Shown here: piece after piece, positions 7,896 to 16,220 of the stretch
Position numbering within the stretch: the stretch's first letter is position 1
How the letters are laid out: each line of letters starts with the position of its first letter
NCBI GenBank assembly: GCA_963796125.1
Contig: CAWCKM010000008.1
Location: 1 to 34,753, forward strand
Source: DASPRG01 sp963796125
GTDB taxonomy: Bacteria > Nitrospirota > Thermodesulfovibrionia > Thermodesulfovibrionales > SM23-35
Direction of reading: 5' to 3'
Length of the DNA stretch: 34,753 nt
The notes under the pieces: model-generated
Databases searched by the model: none
Seen by the model: the letters and a program-made list of their open reading frames with translations, nothing else
Told to the model about the DNA's origin: nothing
Program-made: the position numbers and the translations under genes

Positions 7896-9115
7896 TTAAT
7901 GAAATATTGAGTGGTATTCCTTGACCTTCTCTGCAAACATTTTACCGAAATCATAACATTTCGATTCATCTTCTGAAGAGGGTCTATAGAGAGTCTGCAA
8001 ACCTGGTTCAACGATTTCGAGCCCCATCTTTTTGAATTCCTCGTAAGCCTCTTTAACACCTCCACCGCCCCAGCCGTATGCGCCAAAGGCACCGACGATC
8101 CTGTTTTTGGGTCGTAGTCCCCTTAAATGGTAAAGGAAACGGGCTACTGCTCGGGAGCATCAGGTTATTCAAGGTAGAAGTGCCGATGAGAGTACCCCGC
8201 TGATTTCCAGAACTCTTTAATGGCCACGCTTATCGGTGTTGCCCTCAGTTTTATAACCTTGCATTCAACTCCTTCATCTTTTATCCCTTCCATAATGGGG
8301 TTTATCATTATCTCTGTCCCATGCCACATGGTGTCATAAATGATTGAGACACAGAGATCGGCTTTACCCTCTGCCATATCAAGGTACATTTTGATAACCT
8401 TCTGAGGGTCTTCCCTCCAGATTATTCCATGATCAGGTGCAATCATCTCAATTTCTAACCCGAGTTTCTGGATTTCTGCCACTTTTGTTTTTATTATTTG
8501 TCCGAAAGGCATGAGGATATTTGCATAGTAATCCACAACAGCATCTTCCAATGCTGAAACTGACTCGCTCTGAATAAATTCATCATCAAATCTCGCTGCT
8601 GAAGCCATGTGCTGACCGAATCCGTCCTGGCTGATGAGAATCTTCTCCTCTTTTATATAAGTCATCATGGAGTCAGGCCAGTGAAGCATGGGGGTTTCGA
8701 TAAAGAGCAACGTATGTTTTCCTGTTGTCAATGTGTCACCTGTTTTTACGACCCTCAAATCCCACTGAGACAGATCAAAAAATCTTTCAAGACCTTTTTT
8801 ACCCCTCTCTGTAATATGAATGGTTGCCTTTGGGGTCAATTCCATAATTCTATCCAGGCTTGTGGCATGATCATTTTCAATATGGTTAATGACAACGTGT
8901 CGTATGGTTGAAGGATCCGCAACGGTTTTTATATTTCTAATTGTTGTCTCTGCAAAGATGTATTTTACTGTGTCTAACAGGGTTGTCTCATCATCTACGA
9001 TCAGGTAATTATTGTATGTTGTACCACGGGGTATTTCGTAGCCATGAAAATCCCTGATACCCCAATCTATAGCACCAACCCAGTAGATATCCGGTCTAAT
9101 CGGTATTGCTCTCAT
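7896..9115 (-). CDS. A-type flavoprotein / flavodiiron protein, frameshifted twice
   Basis: Flavodiiron proteins reduce O2 to water or NO to N2O in the cytoplasm. The N-terminal metallo-beta-lactamase domain holds the diiron motif HIENDH (HxExDH), then HWPDSM, SQDGFG and APDHGIIW with further ligands. The C-terminal flavodoxin domain starts at DLCVSIIYDTMWHGTEIM. Two extra bases break it: one in CCCC at 8195-8198, after which GTLIGTSTLNN continues in the new frame, and one in GGG near 8153-8155, after which VARFLYHLRGLRP and GAFGAYGWGGGGVKE follow. With both removed the protein is 405 residues, normal for the family, ending at the TAA at 7896. It has no fused rubredoxin. It is the first gene of the redox operon. 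Confidence 0.92.
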
Positions 9116-9235
9116 AACGCCTCCATGGACAATATGTTATTGACAGCCCTTTTAGTAGCCTATATTATAAACTTTTAATGAGAAAAGAAAAGAGTTCTAT
9201 CAAATTAATATTAAAGCATTTATTGTTTTACATTT

Positions 9236-9306
9236 TGTCACCCTGAACTTGTTTCAGGGTCTCGTCATGCAGGAGTGACAGATGCTGAAACAAGTTCAGC
9301 ATGACA
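9236..9306. repeat. Inverted repeat, TGTCACCCTGAAC type
   Basis: The left arm TGTCACCCTGAACTTGTTTC pairs imperfectly with the right arm GAAACAAGTTCAGCATGACA around a central CTCGTCATGCAGGAGTGACA. This 71-bp palindrome is the kind of intergenic REP-like repeat scattered through many environmental genomes. It lies between the divergent fprA and argH genes. The rest of that gap (9116-9235) is AT-rich with no obvious gene. Confidence 0.7.
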
Positions 9307-9354
9307 CTTATCTAATGCAGGATTCAATAGTTATTCGGAAAGGTTAATTTGAAT

Positions 9355-10735
9355 ATGAAAAAGCTGTGGTCAGGAAGGTTTACAAGAGGGACAGCAAAAA
9401 TCATTGAGGGATTTACAGAATCAATATCTTTCGACAGGCGACTCTGGAAATACGACATTGAGGGGAGCCTTGCGCATGCTGCGATGCTTGGTAAGCAAGG
9501 GATCATCAGCAAAGCCGATTCTGAAAAGATAGGTACAGGTCTCAGGGAAATAGCCAAAGAGATCGAGAGAGGGACATTCAGATTCAGAGAAGACCTCGAA
9601 GACATTCACATGAATATCGAGGCTGCATTAATAAAGAAGATAGGTGAAGCAGGTGGAAAACTCCATACAGCGCGATCACGAAATGACCAGGTAGCTGTTG
9701 ATTTGAGATTATATCTGCGGGATGAGACAAAAAAGATACTAACTCTGATAAGAAAATTCCAAAGAACCCTTCTCACTATTGCTGAAAAACATCTTGCTGT
9801 ATTGATGCCGGGCTATACCCATTTACAGAGAGCTCAGCCTGTCCTGCTTTCCCATCATCTCCTTGCCTATGTTGAGATGCTCCAGAGAGATGAGGAGAGA
9901 CTTCAGGATGCCTATAAAAGGATAAATATTCTTTCCCTCGGAGCCTCGGCACTTGCAGGGACTACCTTTCCCATTGACAGAAGTTATGTGGCTAAACTCC
10001 TCGGGTTTGACGATGTATCGAACAATAGTATTGATACAGTTTCTGACAGGGACTTCGTCATTGAATTCCTTTCAGATGCAGCTATACTCATCATGCATCT
10101 CTCCAGGCTTGCTGAAGAACTGGTATTATGGTCAACGGAAGAATTCGGCTATATCGAGCTTCCTGAAACATTTACCACAGGGTCGAGTGCAATGCCACAG
10201 AAAAAGAATCCGGATGTGGCTGAGCTTATCAGGGGAAAGACCGGCAGGGTCTATGGTAACCTCTTGTCACTCCTGACCATCATGAAGGGCTTGCCCCTGG
10301 CATATAACAGAGATCTCCAGGAAGATAAACCACCGCTTTTTGATACAGTCGATACTGTTACATCCTGTCTTGATATTCTCAATGAGATGTTACCAGGGAT
10401 AGCGTTCAATAGCGGAAAGATTGCATGAAACAGCAAAGGAAGGGTATTCAACAGCGACTGATATTGCAGAATACCTGGTAAGAAAGGGGTTGCCTTTCAG
10501 AAAGGCACATGCAGTTACCGGTAAGGTTATCCTTTATTGCATCAGAAGAAAGAAAAAACTTGAGGACCTTACACTGCAGGAATTAAGAAAGTTTTCCTCT
10601 TTGATTTCAGAAGACATCTATGCTTTCCTTACCCCTGAGGAATCAGTGAGAGGGAAGAAATCCGCAGGCAGCACATCACCGGATGAGGTCAGAAGACAGA
10701 TAAAAAGATTCAAAAAGATATTAAATGAGAAATAG
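9355..10735 (+). CDS. argH: Argininosuccinate lyase, frameshifted near the C-terminus
   Basis: ArgH splits argininosuccinate into arginine and fumarate, the last step of arginine synthesis. KKLWSGRF starts the protein (ATG at 9355; an upstream TTG is less like the family). The signatures are HTARSRNDQVAVDLRLYLRD, MPGYTHLQRAQPVLLSHHLL and GSSAMPQKKNPDVAELIRGK (fumarase-superfamily signature with the mobile catalytic loop). The frame stops at 10428 after FNSGKIA, while the +1 frame continues with HETAKEGYSTATDIAEYLV, the ordinary ArgH C-terminus. One extra A in AAA at 10416-10418 explains it and turns GKIA into GRLHETA, matching the conserved arginine there. The repaired length is 459 residues, as expected. 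The lipoprotein gene follows directly. Confidence 0.95.
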
Positions 10736-10830
10736 GAAATGAGAACTCGAACTGAGAAATGAGAACTGAGAGCAGAAATTTCCCGATTGTTAAATATTTC
10801 TTATTTCTTATTTCTTATTTCTCATTTTTT
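10726..10830. repeat. Long purine/pyrimidine inverted repeat over the lipoprotein start
   Basis: Units such as GAAATGAGAA and GGAAATGAGAA repeat on the plus strand from the end of argH to about 10775. A complementary tract of TTTCTTATTTCTTATTTC units fills about 10794-10830. The two arms can pair over about 25-30 bases. The right arm lies inside the coding sequence of the downstream lipoprotein and encodes the hydrophobic core of its signal peptide. Confidence 0.65.
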
Positions 10831-11730
10831 GTAATTCTTGCTTCATGCGGCAAAAAGGGCGAGCCCACTCTGAAGTCGTATGAAAAGCCTGATCCGCCAT
10901 CGAATCTGAGGGCAATCCACAGGGAATCAGAGATTATTCTGTCATGGGATTTTCCAAAAAATAAAGAAAAGACCATCAAGGGATTTTATCTCATGAAATT
11001 AATAGGGATGGTAGATTCTGAGAGGATCTTCCTTGAGCCTGATAAGCGTTCCCATATTGACAGGGAATTTACATCAGGCTCTCAATATGCATATAAGATT
11101 ATTTCCCAGAACCTGAAAGGTGTACTGAGTATTGATTCGAATGTTATCGAAATTGAGCCAAAAGAATTACCTCCTTCTCCTGAAAAACCTTTATTTAAGA
11201 TTGCATATGATTCCCTGACGCTGACCTGGGAAGAGGCAGGGGATGGGATTTTCTATAACATCTACAAAACTGACAAGAAAGGCCAATACCCTTTATCTCC
11301 TTTAAATGCTGAACCAGTCAAGGAAACCTCTTTCAGGGACAGTTTCAATATAAAAAAGACTGTTTATTACACTGTAAGAAGTTTACGAGGAGGGACTATA
11401 AGAGACGAAGGTCCTCCGTCAGAGGAGATTGAGGTTAACCCTTCAGAATTTGTTCCGGCGCCTCCTGAAGGCATCCAGGCATTGGCAACTCAGGAGGGAG
11501 TGCAACTCCTGTGGAAAGAAGCTTCTGAAACCTGGGTCATTGGTTACAGGGTTTATCGGGAGACAGATAAGAAAGAAGGAGTTGTATTTATCGGAGAGAC
11601 ATCGGTACCTTCATACTTTGATAAAGAAAAAGCTTCTGCGAAAAGAAATTATCGGGTGACTGCCCTTGGCCCTTCAAAAGAAGGCCCTGCATCAGAGATA
11701 AAGGATGTGGTTTTTGTTCCGTACAGATAA
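10759..11730 (+). CDS. Lipoprotein with LptM-like N-terminus and fibronectin-III-like repeats
   Basis: The 323-residue protein has a signal peptide (hydrophobic YFLFLISYFSFFVIL) and the lipobox ILASCG, so the mature N-terminus is an acylated Cys followed by GKKGEP, the signature of LptM/YifL-type lipoproteins that are often coded next to argH or lysA. After it come three beta-sandwich units resembling fibronectin type III: about residues 47-132 (PSNLRAIHRESEIILSWD), 140-228 (DSLTLTWEEAG) and 234-323 (PEGIQALATQEGVQLLWKEA). It is probably outer-membrane anchored in the periplasm with an interaction role. The start is ATG at 10759, embedded in a repeat arm with no good Shine-Dalgarno site. Typical LptM is only 50-70 residues, so this is a much extended form. 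Confidence 0.75.
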   Translation: MRTESRNFPIVKYFLFLISYFSFFVILASCGKKGEPTLKSYEKPDPPSNLRAIHRESEIILSWDFPKNKEKTIKGFYLMKLIGMVDSERIFLEPDKRSHIDREFTSGSQYAYKIISQNLKGVLSIDSNVIEIEPKELPPSPEKPLFKIAYDSLTLTWEEAGDGIFYNIYKTDKKGQYPLSPLNAEPVKETSFRDSFNIKKTVYYTVRSLRGGTIRDEGPPSEEIEVNPSEFVPAPPEGIQALATQEGVQLLWKEASETWVIGYRVYRETDKKEGVVFIGETSVPSYFDKEKASAKRNYRVTALGPSKEGPASEIKDVVFVPYR

Positions 11731-11765
11731 CTAATCAATTGAGAGTCGGAAATTGAAATATTAAC

Positions 11766-11950
11766 CGTCATGTTGCTGAGGTACTTTTACTAAGGAGTTC
11801 ATAAGTAAGGACCACATTGTCTTACACTTATCTTGTCCGAATCCAGTGAAGAATCTTGCTCAAGTTATCTCGCCTTCAGGATCGAGAGCTTCGGATTCAG
11901 CAATGACAGAATGTTTATAATGCTGGATTTACTTATGGTCTTATGCTGTA
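11766..11950. repeat. Nested inverted repeat, MITE-like element (copy 1)
   Basis: TTACTAAGGAGTTCATAAGT begins at 11787 and a related inverted arm, TTACTTATGGTCTTATG, ends the element near 11945. A second inverted pair, TCATGTTGCTGA at about 11769 and TTCAGCAATGA at about 11897, lies across it. The first 25-30 bases recur at 30294-30325 almost unchanged, so this is a dispersed, non-coding, MITE-like element. The remainder of the 356-bp gap between the lipoprotein gene and gmhA (to 12086) is AT-rich with no gene visible. Confidence 0.55.
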
Positions 11951-12086
11951 ACTCTCAACTTACACTCAATAACTGTTTTGTAAGATTGACATAAAAATAT
12001 TCTTAAGTTACCCTAATTACAACCTGAGAGGTAAAAAGCATTTCTGAGAAATCAATGTTCAAAAGAGAGGCAAGGTATTTCCTGTG

Positions 12087-12671
12087 ATGAAAGACAAAAT
12101 TGTAAAAATTTTTGAAGAAAGTATTGAAGTCAAAAAGAAATTTATAGAAGGACATGTTGATGCCATCATGGAAGTTGCAAATGTTATTGCCAATGCCTTC
12201 AATAAAGGGAAAAAGTTAATCCTTTTTGGTAATGGTGGAAGCGCTACCGATGCCTCCCACCTCGCAGCAGAATTCGTCAACAGGTTTCAGAAAGAGCGGC
12301 CCAGTCTCCCTGCAATTGCCCTCAATACGGATATGGCTGTCATTACTGCAATTGCGAACGATTATGACTTTTCCGAGATTTTTTCGAAGCAGCTTAAATC
12401 ACTTTCAGATGAGGGAGATGTTGTCATTGGAATCAGCACAAGCGGTAGTTCAGCTAATGTTCTCAAAGCGATGGATGTTGCAAAGAAGAAGAAATTAATT
12501 ACCATTGCCTTAACAGGCCTGAAAGGTGATAAGTTTGCATCAAAGGCTCAGTATGCATTCATCGTTCCATCCGACAAAACCCCCCGCATACAGGAAACCC
12601 ACATAACACTCGGACATGTCCTCTGCAGGATGGTAGAAGAGATACTCTTTGAAGCGCCAAGGAAAAAATAG
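12087..12671 (+). CDS. gmhA: Phosphoheptose isomerase (SIS domain)
   Basis: GmhA converts sedoheptulose 7-phosphate to D-glycero-D-manno-heptose 7-phosphate, the first step to the ADP-heptose of the lipopolysaccharide inner core, which supports an outer membrane in this organism. The 194-residue length is standard. LILFGNGGSATDASHLAAEF (phosphate-binding loop and catalytic histidine), ALNTDMAVITAIANDY, GISTSGSSANVLKAM and ETHITLGHVLCRMVE are all diagnostic. The ATG at 12087 is preferred to the GTG one codon before. The frame is intact. It sits alone, followed by a gap of about 220 bp before ruvC in which I see no gene. Confidence 0.95.
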   Translation: MKDKIVKIFEESIEVKKKFIEGHVDAIMEVANVIANAFNKGKKLILFGNGGSATDASHLAAEFVNRFQKERPSLPAIALNTDMAVITAIANDYDFSEIFSKQLKSLSDEGDVVIGISTSGSSANVLKAMDVAKKKKLITIALTGLKGDKFASKAQYAFIVPSDKTPRIQETHITLGHVLCRMVEEILFEAPRKK

Positions 12672-12890
12672 TATCCCTGAAATAAATTTACTTACTCAGT
12701 TGCTAAGGATTGTTCAAAGTATATTAACCATACAGCTTACTCTTGCACTATCTTCTATTCTGTTGATTGCACAGAGACTTAATTATCAATGCCATCACTT
12801 AAAGGTAGACTAGGGTTATCGACAAGATGGATGGGATGACAGACGATTGGATGATGCATGCATGCATTTACTAATGACCGTATTAGTTAT

Positions 12891-13377
12891 ATGATTATAC
12901 TTGGCATAGACCCGGGCTTAGCGAGTACAGGCTTTGGTGCCATTAGATGTGATAAGGCTACTCCCTCTATAGTCAACTGTGGTTACATTAAGACGTCTGC
13001 AAAAGACACCTGTCTCTGACAGATTATTCCAGATTTATTCAGACATGAATCAACTGATACATTCAACAAATCCAGATTTGATAGCAATAGAAAATGTATT
13101 TTCTCTGGTCCGATATCCCAGGGCTGGTATATTATTAGGAGGAGTGTTGGGTATCATATATCTGTCTGTTTCTCAAAATAATGTCTCGATGATGGAGATT
13201 ACGCCAAAAGAAGTAAAAAATTCTTTAACCGGATATGGAGGGGCAAGTAAGTATCAAATAAAAGAGGCTATAAAGAACTTGCTTAACATGACTGATGTTA
13301 AATCCTTTCATGCCACGGATGCATTGGCTATAGCCTTGACTGCATTTTATAGAAAGAATCCACGGAAAGGCAGATGA
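12891..13377 (+). CDS. ruvC: Crossover junction endodeoxyribonuclease RuvC, frameshifted
   Basis: RuvC cleaves Holliday junctions. The true start is ATG at 12891, giving MIILGIDPGLASTGFG with the first catalytic aspartate. After IKTSAKD the frame hits TGA at about 13017, but the +1 frame reads TPVSDRLFQIYSDMNQLI, then PDLIAIENVF (catalytic Glu) and SFHATDALAIAL (the HxxD pair). One extra A in AAAA at 13001-13004 explains it and yields KTSAKTPVSDRL. The repaired length is 161 residues. The stop overlaps the ruvA start in ATGA, as in a coupled ruvCAB operon. A gene caller using only the longer downstream frame would miss the first catalytic residue. Confidence 0.92.
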
Positions 13378-13994
13378 TATCTTATCTCGAAGGAGAATTA
13401 ATAGAAATATTTGATGACCGAGTTACATTGTTAGTAGGCGGAATCGGTTATGACATATTAATCCCGGCTTATTTGATAAACGAAATTAAGGAAGATGAAA
13501 AAAAAGGCTATAAAAGCTTTAAAATTGCATATCTCATATAACCAGACAGAAAGACAGCCCAAACCGGTTCTTGTAGGATTTAAGCATCCATTTGATAAGA
13601 AATTCTTTGAGCTTTTTATATCTGTTGAAGATATAGGTCCTACCGCTGCCATTAAGGCTCTTATAAAACCTGTTGGAGATATAGCGCGTTTCATAGAGGA
13701 AAAAGATTCTAAAGCTTTAAGACAGTTAAAAGGCATCGGAGAAAGAAAAGCAGAAAAAATTATTGCTACCCTTAAGGGAAAAGTAGCAATGTATGCATTG
13801 ATGCCGAAAATGGAAGTAGCAACTGAAGTTGTAGAAGATTTCAGGAAGGAAGTCGAAGATGTTCTTATAAGCCAGTTGGGTCATAAACTGACAGAAGCAC
13901 GAGAAGATGATAGAAGAAGCTATGAAACGAAATCCCACGTATAATTTCATCTGAAGAATTATTTGAGGAAGTATACAGAGGTCAAAAGAAGTGA
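13374..13994 (+). CDS. ruvA: Holliday junction helicase subunit RuvA, three frame breaks
   Basis: RuvA binds the four-way junction and loads RuvB. Domain I is MISYLEGELIEIFDDRVTLL and GGIGYDILIPAYL, the usual N-terminus, starting at an ATG that overlaps the ruvC stop. An extra A in AAAA at 13520-13523 breaks it, after which LVGFKHPFDKKFFELFISVEDIGPTAAIKALI and RQLKGIGERKAEKIIATLKGK (the two helix-hairpin-helix motifs) follow. Two more single-base excesses, G at about 13906 and C in CCC at 13934-13936, hide domain III: AREMIEEAMKRNP then SSEELFEEVYRGQKK. With all three removed the protein has 205 residues, and its TGA overlaps the ruvB GTG in GTGA. That restored overlap is strong evidence for the reconstruction. 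Confidence 0.9.
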
Positions 13995-15049
13995 TATACG
14001 AAGAATCAAATAAAATTCCCGAAATCTTAAAAGAAAATAGTTCGTTAGATGAAGATAATAACTTAACCTTAAGACCAAAACGGCTTTCTGAGTATATAGG
14101 GCAGGATAAAATAGTAGAAACATTAAAGATTGCTATAGAAGCGGCGTTGCAAAGGAAAGAACCTTTAGACCACATCTTGTTTAACGGTCCCCCGGGACTG
14201 GGAAAGACAACGTTAGCTCATATTATCTCCAATGAGATGGGTACCAAGATTATTACTTCCTCCGGCCCGGCTTTAGAAAAAGGTGGCGATTTGATGGGTA
14301 TCCTGACCCATATGGAAAAGGGCGATGTTTTTTTTATTGATGAAATCCATAGGATACCGAAAGTTGTCGAGGAATTCCTTTATCCGGCAATGGAAGACTT
14401 TGCAGTGGATTTCATATTCGATAAAGGTGTACATGCAAGAACTCATAGATACAGGCTTGAACCTTTTACATTGATCGGTGCAACAACCAGGTCCGGCCTC
14501 TTATCCTCTCCCTTGAGAGAAAGATTCGGGATTACAAGAGATCTGGATTTTTATAATGAAAAAGATCTGGTCAAAATTGTAAAACGTTCTTCGGCAATAC
14601 TGGATGTAGCTATTGAACAGGATGGTGCCTATGAAATAGCGCGGAGGGCGAGAGGCACTCCAAGGGTCGCAAATAGATTATTGAAACGTGTTCGTGATTA
14701 TGCGCAGGTCAGGGCTCAGGGAAAAATAACGAAAGATGTAGCCATGGAAGCGTTAGCCCTCGAAGGCATTGATGAATATGGTTTGGGAGAAACAGACAGA
14801 AAATTGCTGAAAACCATTATCCTCAATTATAAAGGCGGACCTGTCGGGATTGAAGCACTTGCTTCAACTCTCCAGATAGAAACAGATGTTTTGCTGGATG
14901 TTGTAGAACCGTTTCTCCTGAAATCAGGCTTTATCATCAGGACATCCCATGGAAGAAAGGCTACAGAAAAGGCTTGCAACCATCTAAACATTCCTTATAA
15001 AAATGAATTAGGATTGTTTGAGGGCGCTAAAGACAAAAGACATTCGTAG
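13991..15049 (+). CDS. ruvB: Holliday junction branch migration ATPase RuvB
   Basis: RuvB is the hexameric AAA+ motor that drives branch migration with RuvA. The frame is intact at 352 residues. LRPKRLSEYIGQ is the N-terminal signature, LFNGPPGLGKTTLAHII the Walker A motif, GDVFFIDEIHR the Walker B motif, LIGATTRSGLLSSPLRERFG contains sensor 1 and the arginine finger, and RARGTPRVANRLLKRVRDYA contains sensor 2. The winged-helix C-terminus (DVVEPFLLKSGFIIRTSHGRKAT) is present. It starts with GTG overlapping the reconstructed ruvA stop. It is the last gene of the conserved block; the accessory island begins right after it. Confidence 0.97.
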   Translation: MIYEESNKIPEILKENSSLDEDNNLTLRPKRLSEYIGQDKIVETLKIAIEAALQRKEPLDHILFNGPPGLGKTTLAHIISNEMGTKIITSSGPALEKGGDLMGILTHMEKGDVFFIDEIHRIPKVVEEFLYPAMEDFAVDFIFDKGVHARTHRYRLEPFTLIGATTRSGLLSSPLRERFGITRDLDFYNEKDLVKIVKRSSAILDVAIEQDGAYEIARRARGTPRVANRLLKRVRDYAQVRAQGKITKDVAMEALALEGIDEYGLGETDRKLLKTIILNYKGGPVGIEALASTLQIETDVLLDVVEPFLLKSGFIIRTSHGRKATEKACNHLNIPYKNELGLFEGAKDKRHS

Positions 15050-15075
15050 AGGAACTCTGTTCCAGATGTTTGTCA

Positions 15076-15096
15076 TTATCCGGCTTGACCGGATAA
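15076..15096. terminator. Perfect 8-bp hairpin downstream of ruvB
   Basis: TTATCCGG at 15076-15083 pairs exactly with CCGGATAA at 15089-15096 around a CTTGA loop. It lies between ruvB and the DUF2283 gene, whose GGGGGGAGG ribosome site follows immediately. No T-run is present, so termination is uncertain; it may also be a short repeat. Confidence 0.4.
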
Positions 15097-15112
15097 GCGG
15101 GGGGAGGTGTTT

Positions 15113-15338
15113 ATGAAAATAAGATATTATGCAGGATACAGACTCCCTTTATATTGATCTTACTGAAAGGGCAAGTGTAGAGTCTTTAGAAGTTGCCCCC
15201 GATATAGTTGTAGATTTTGATGAGAATAATAATATTGTAGGCATTGATATAGACCATGCAAGTAAAATCCTTAATCTCAGTGATTTGGAAATAACAAGCG
15301 TCCCTACAAAGAAACTTGTTCTTGAATCACCAGCCTGA
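15113..15338 (+). CDS. DUF2283 family protein, frameshifted
   Basis: DUF2283 proteins are about 70-residue proteins of unknown function, often beside DUF4258 genes. A strong GGGGGGAGG site precedes the ATG at 15113, which reads MKIRYY, the family N-terminus. One extra base at about 15131 throws the frame out, and the remainder (QDTDSLYIDLTE, VVDFDENNNIVGIDIDHASK) lies in the +1 frame. The repaired length is 74 residues. There is no DUF4258 partner next to it here; instead repeat debris follows directly. It marks the edge of the accessory island. Confidence 0.75.
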
Positions 15339-15352
15339 ATCCCTTCATAACC

Positions 15353-15464
15353 GCCAAGGCTCTCGACGATATTGTCTTGGAGACCTTGCATGACGAAAGA
15401 CGAACAAGCAGCAGAAATACCTGTGGGCAGGGTTTTATTGGAACAAATTCCTGTAGAGGTATAG
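15353..15464 (+). pseudogene. Remnant of DNA-methylase-type C-terminus (debris copy 1)
   Basis: The DNA matches, with changes, the segment at 17564-17677 that reads ALDDIVFDILGLTKDER and ends GRVLFEQIPIEV followed by a stop. Here the equivalent is AKALDDIV followed by a disrupted stretch. The ALDDIVFD-LGLT pattern is the C-terminus of Eco57I-like adenine DNA methylases; copy 4 at 22.5-22.6 kb carries the YWAVCELVKNRLEKAR ending that supports this. No upstream catalytic part is present. A HicA remnant follows two bases later. The family assignment is from memory of the motif and is inference. Confidence 0.45.
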
Positions 15465-15465
15465 A

Positions 15466-15567
15466 GTGTCCGTCAAACGCCGTGACCTCGTCAAGCGTTT
15501 TGAAGAAAACGGCTTCTATCTGTTGCGAGAAGGCAGTGATTTAATAGAACCGTCCCCTTTAATATAA
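15466..15567 (+). pseudogene. Truncated HicA toxin remnant
   Basis: Starting at GTG the frame reads VSVKRRDLVKRFEENGFYLL then REGSDLIEP and stops after 33 residues. The first 24 residues match the N-terminus of HicA mRNA interferases (KRRDLIKxLExNGxxLxREG), but the catalytic histidine region that follows in HicA (H-x-IY) is replaced by an unrelated sequence, TAATAGAACCGTCCCCTTTA, which also ends the second copy at 17.75 kb. The toxin is therefore dead, and no HicB antitoxin is present. Confidence 0.6.
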
Positions 15568-15643
15568 TATAAATGTATAACACCTAAGCTCACTCAACAT
15601 ACCGGAACGATAAGTATTTCTATAAAAAAAACAAAAAAGCAGG

Positions 15644-15973
15644 TCATTTCTTTGATCGCTTTTTTCTTATGATATCATCTGCCCAGCTCAGTGCAGCAGA
15701 TACTGTAGGGAACCCTATCGTGCTTGTAAGCAGGATCAACGCATGATATATCTCTTCAGGTTTTGCACCTGCCTCTAAGGCCCTTCTCGTATGGGAATGA
15801 ACAGAACCCTCTGACCTTATGGCAGCTGAAGCTGCTAATTTTATGAGTTGAGATGTTTTCTGATCAAGGGGGCCGGCTTCATTTGCAGCCTTGCCAAGAT
15901 TAACAGATGCATCGAAGTATTTTTTAAACCTCTTTCCTATACTTAGATACTGCTTCGATAATTTTTCAGCCAT
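15644..15973 (-). CDS. Carboxymuconolactone decarboxylase/AhpD-fold protein, copy 2
   Basis: This 109-residue paralogue of the gene at 5428-5757 is about 79% identical by hand count, with the central SAAIRSEGSVHSH and the LILLTSTIGFPTVSAALSWADD stretch unchanged. It too has no cysteine. The start codon and AGGAGG site are conserved, and the frame is open, so it could be functional. The duplicated block also includes flanking DNA: the last 45 codons of the FMN reductase gene upstream and about 35 bp downstream. It has lost the rest of the operon. The divergence indicates an old duplication or acquisition from a relative. Confidence 0.8.
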   Translation of the reverse strand: MAEKLSKQYLSIGKRFKKYFDASVNLGKAANEAGPLDQKTSQLIKLAASAAIRSEGSVHSHTRRALEAGAKPEEIYHALILLTSTIGFPTVSAALSWADDIIRKKRSKK

Positions 15974-15974
15974 T

Positions 15975-16112
15975 TCAACCTCCTCCTTTGTTGAAAGTAA
16001 CAAGTTTCTTGCCTGCCCTGTAGGCGTCACTCAATGCTGTCGGGTGATTGACAATCGAACCCTGTGCATCAACACTGAGATAACCCAAGGTCTTATGTTC
16101 AGGAACACTAAC
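15975..16112 (-). pseudogene. 3' fragment of FMN reductase gene (duplicated)
   Basis: In the frame ending at TGA the DNA encodes VSVPEHKTLGYLSVDAQGS, VNHPTALSDAYRAGKKLVTF and NKGGG, matching the last 45 residues of the flavoprotein gene at 5759-6347. Similarity stops abruptly near 16112. No N-terminal FMN or iron-sulfur part exists. It is a passenger of the duplication that carried copy 2 of the CMD-like gene and supplies that gene's ribosome binding site. Confidence 0.8.
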
Positions 16113-16220
16113 ATGGAATACTTAATTAGTCAAATTCGTTTATAAAAATAAACAAATCAAAAAAATAGCTTCTATAAAGGATTTTTATTAAAGTGCAAAT
16201 GCTATTCCTTATTCTGAAGG

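Noticed and set aside
4606..13377. Programmed +1 frameshifting as a common explanation for the split genes
   Set aside because: In surE, pcm, the FMN reductase and fprA the shift must occur well before any stop codon, in different sequence contexts, so a shared recoding signal is not supported. Extra bases in homopolymers explain them better.
15466..15567. HicA-like start considered as a functional toxin gene
   Set aside because: Only the first 24 residues match; the catalytic histidine region is absent and there is no antitoxin gene.
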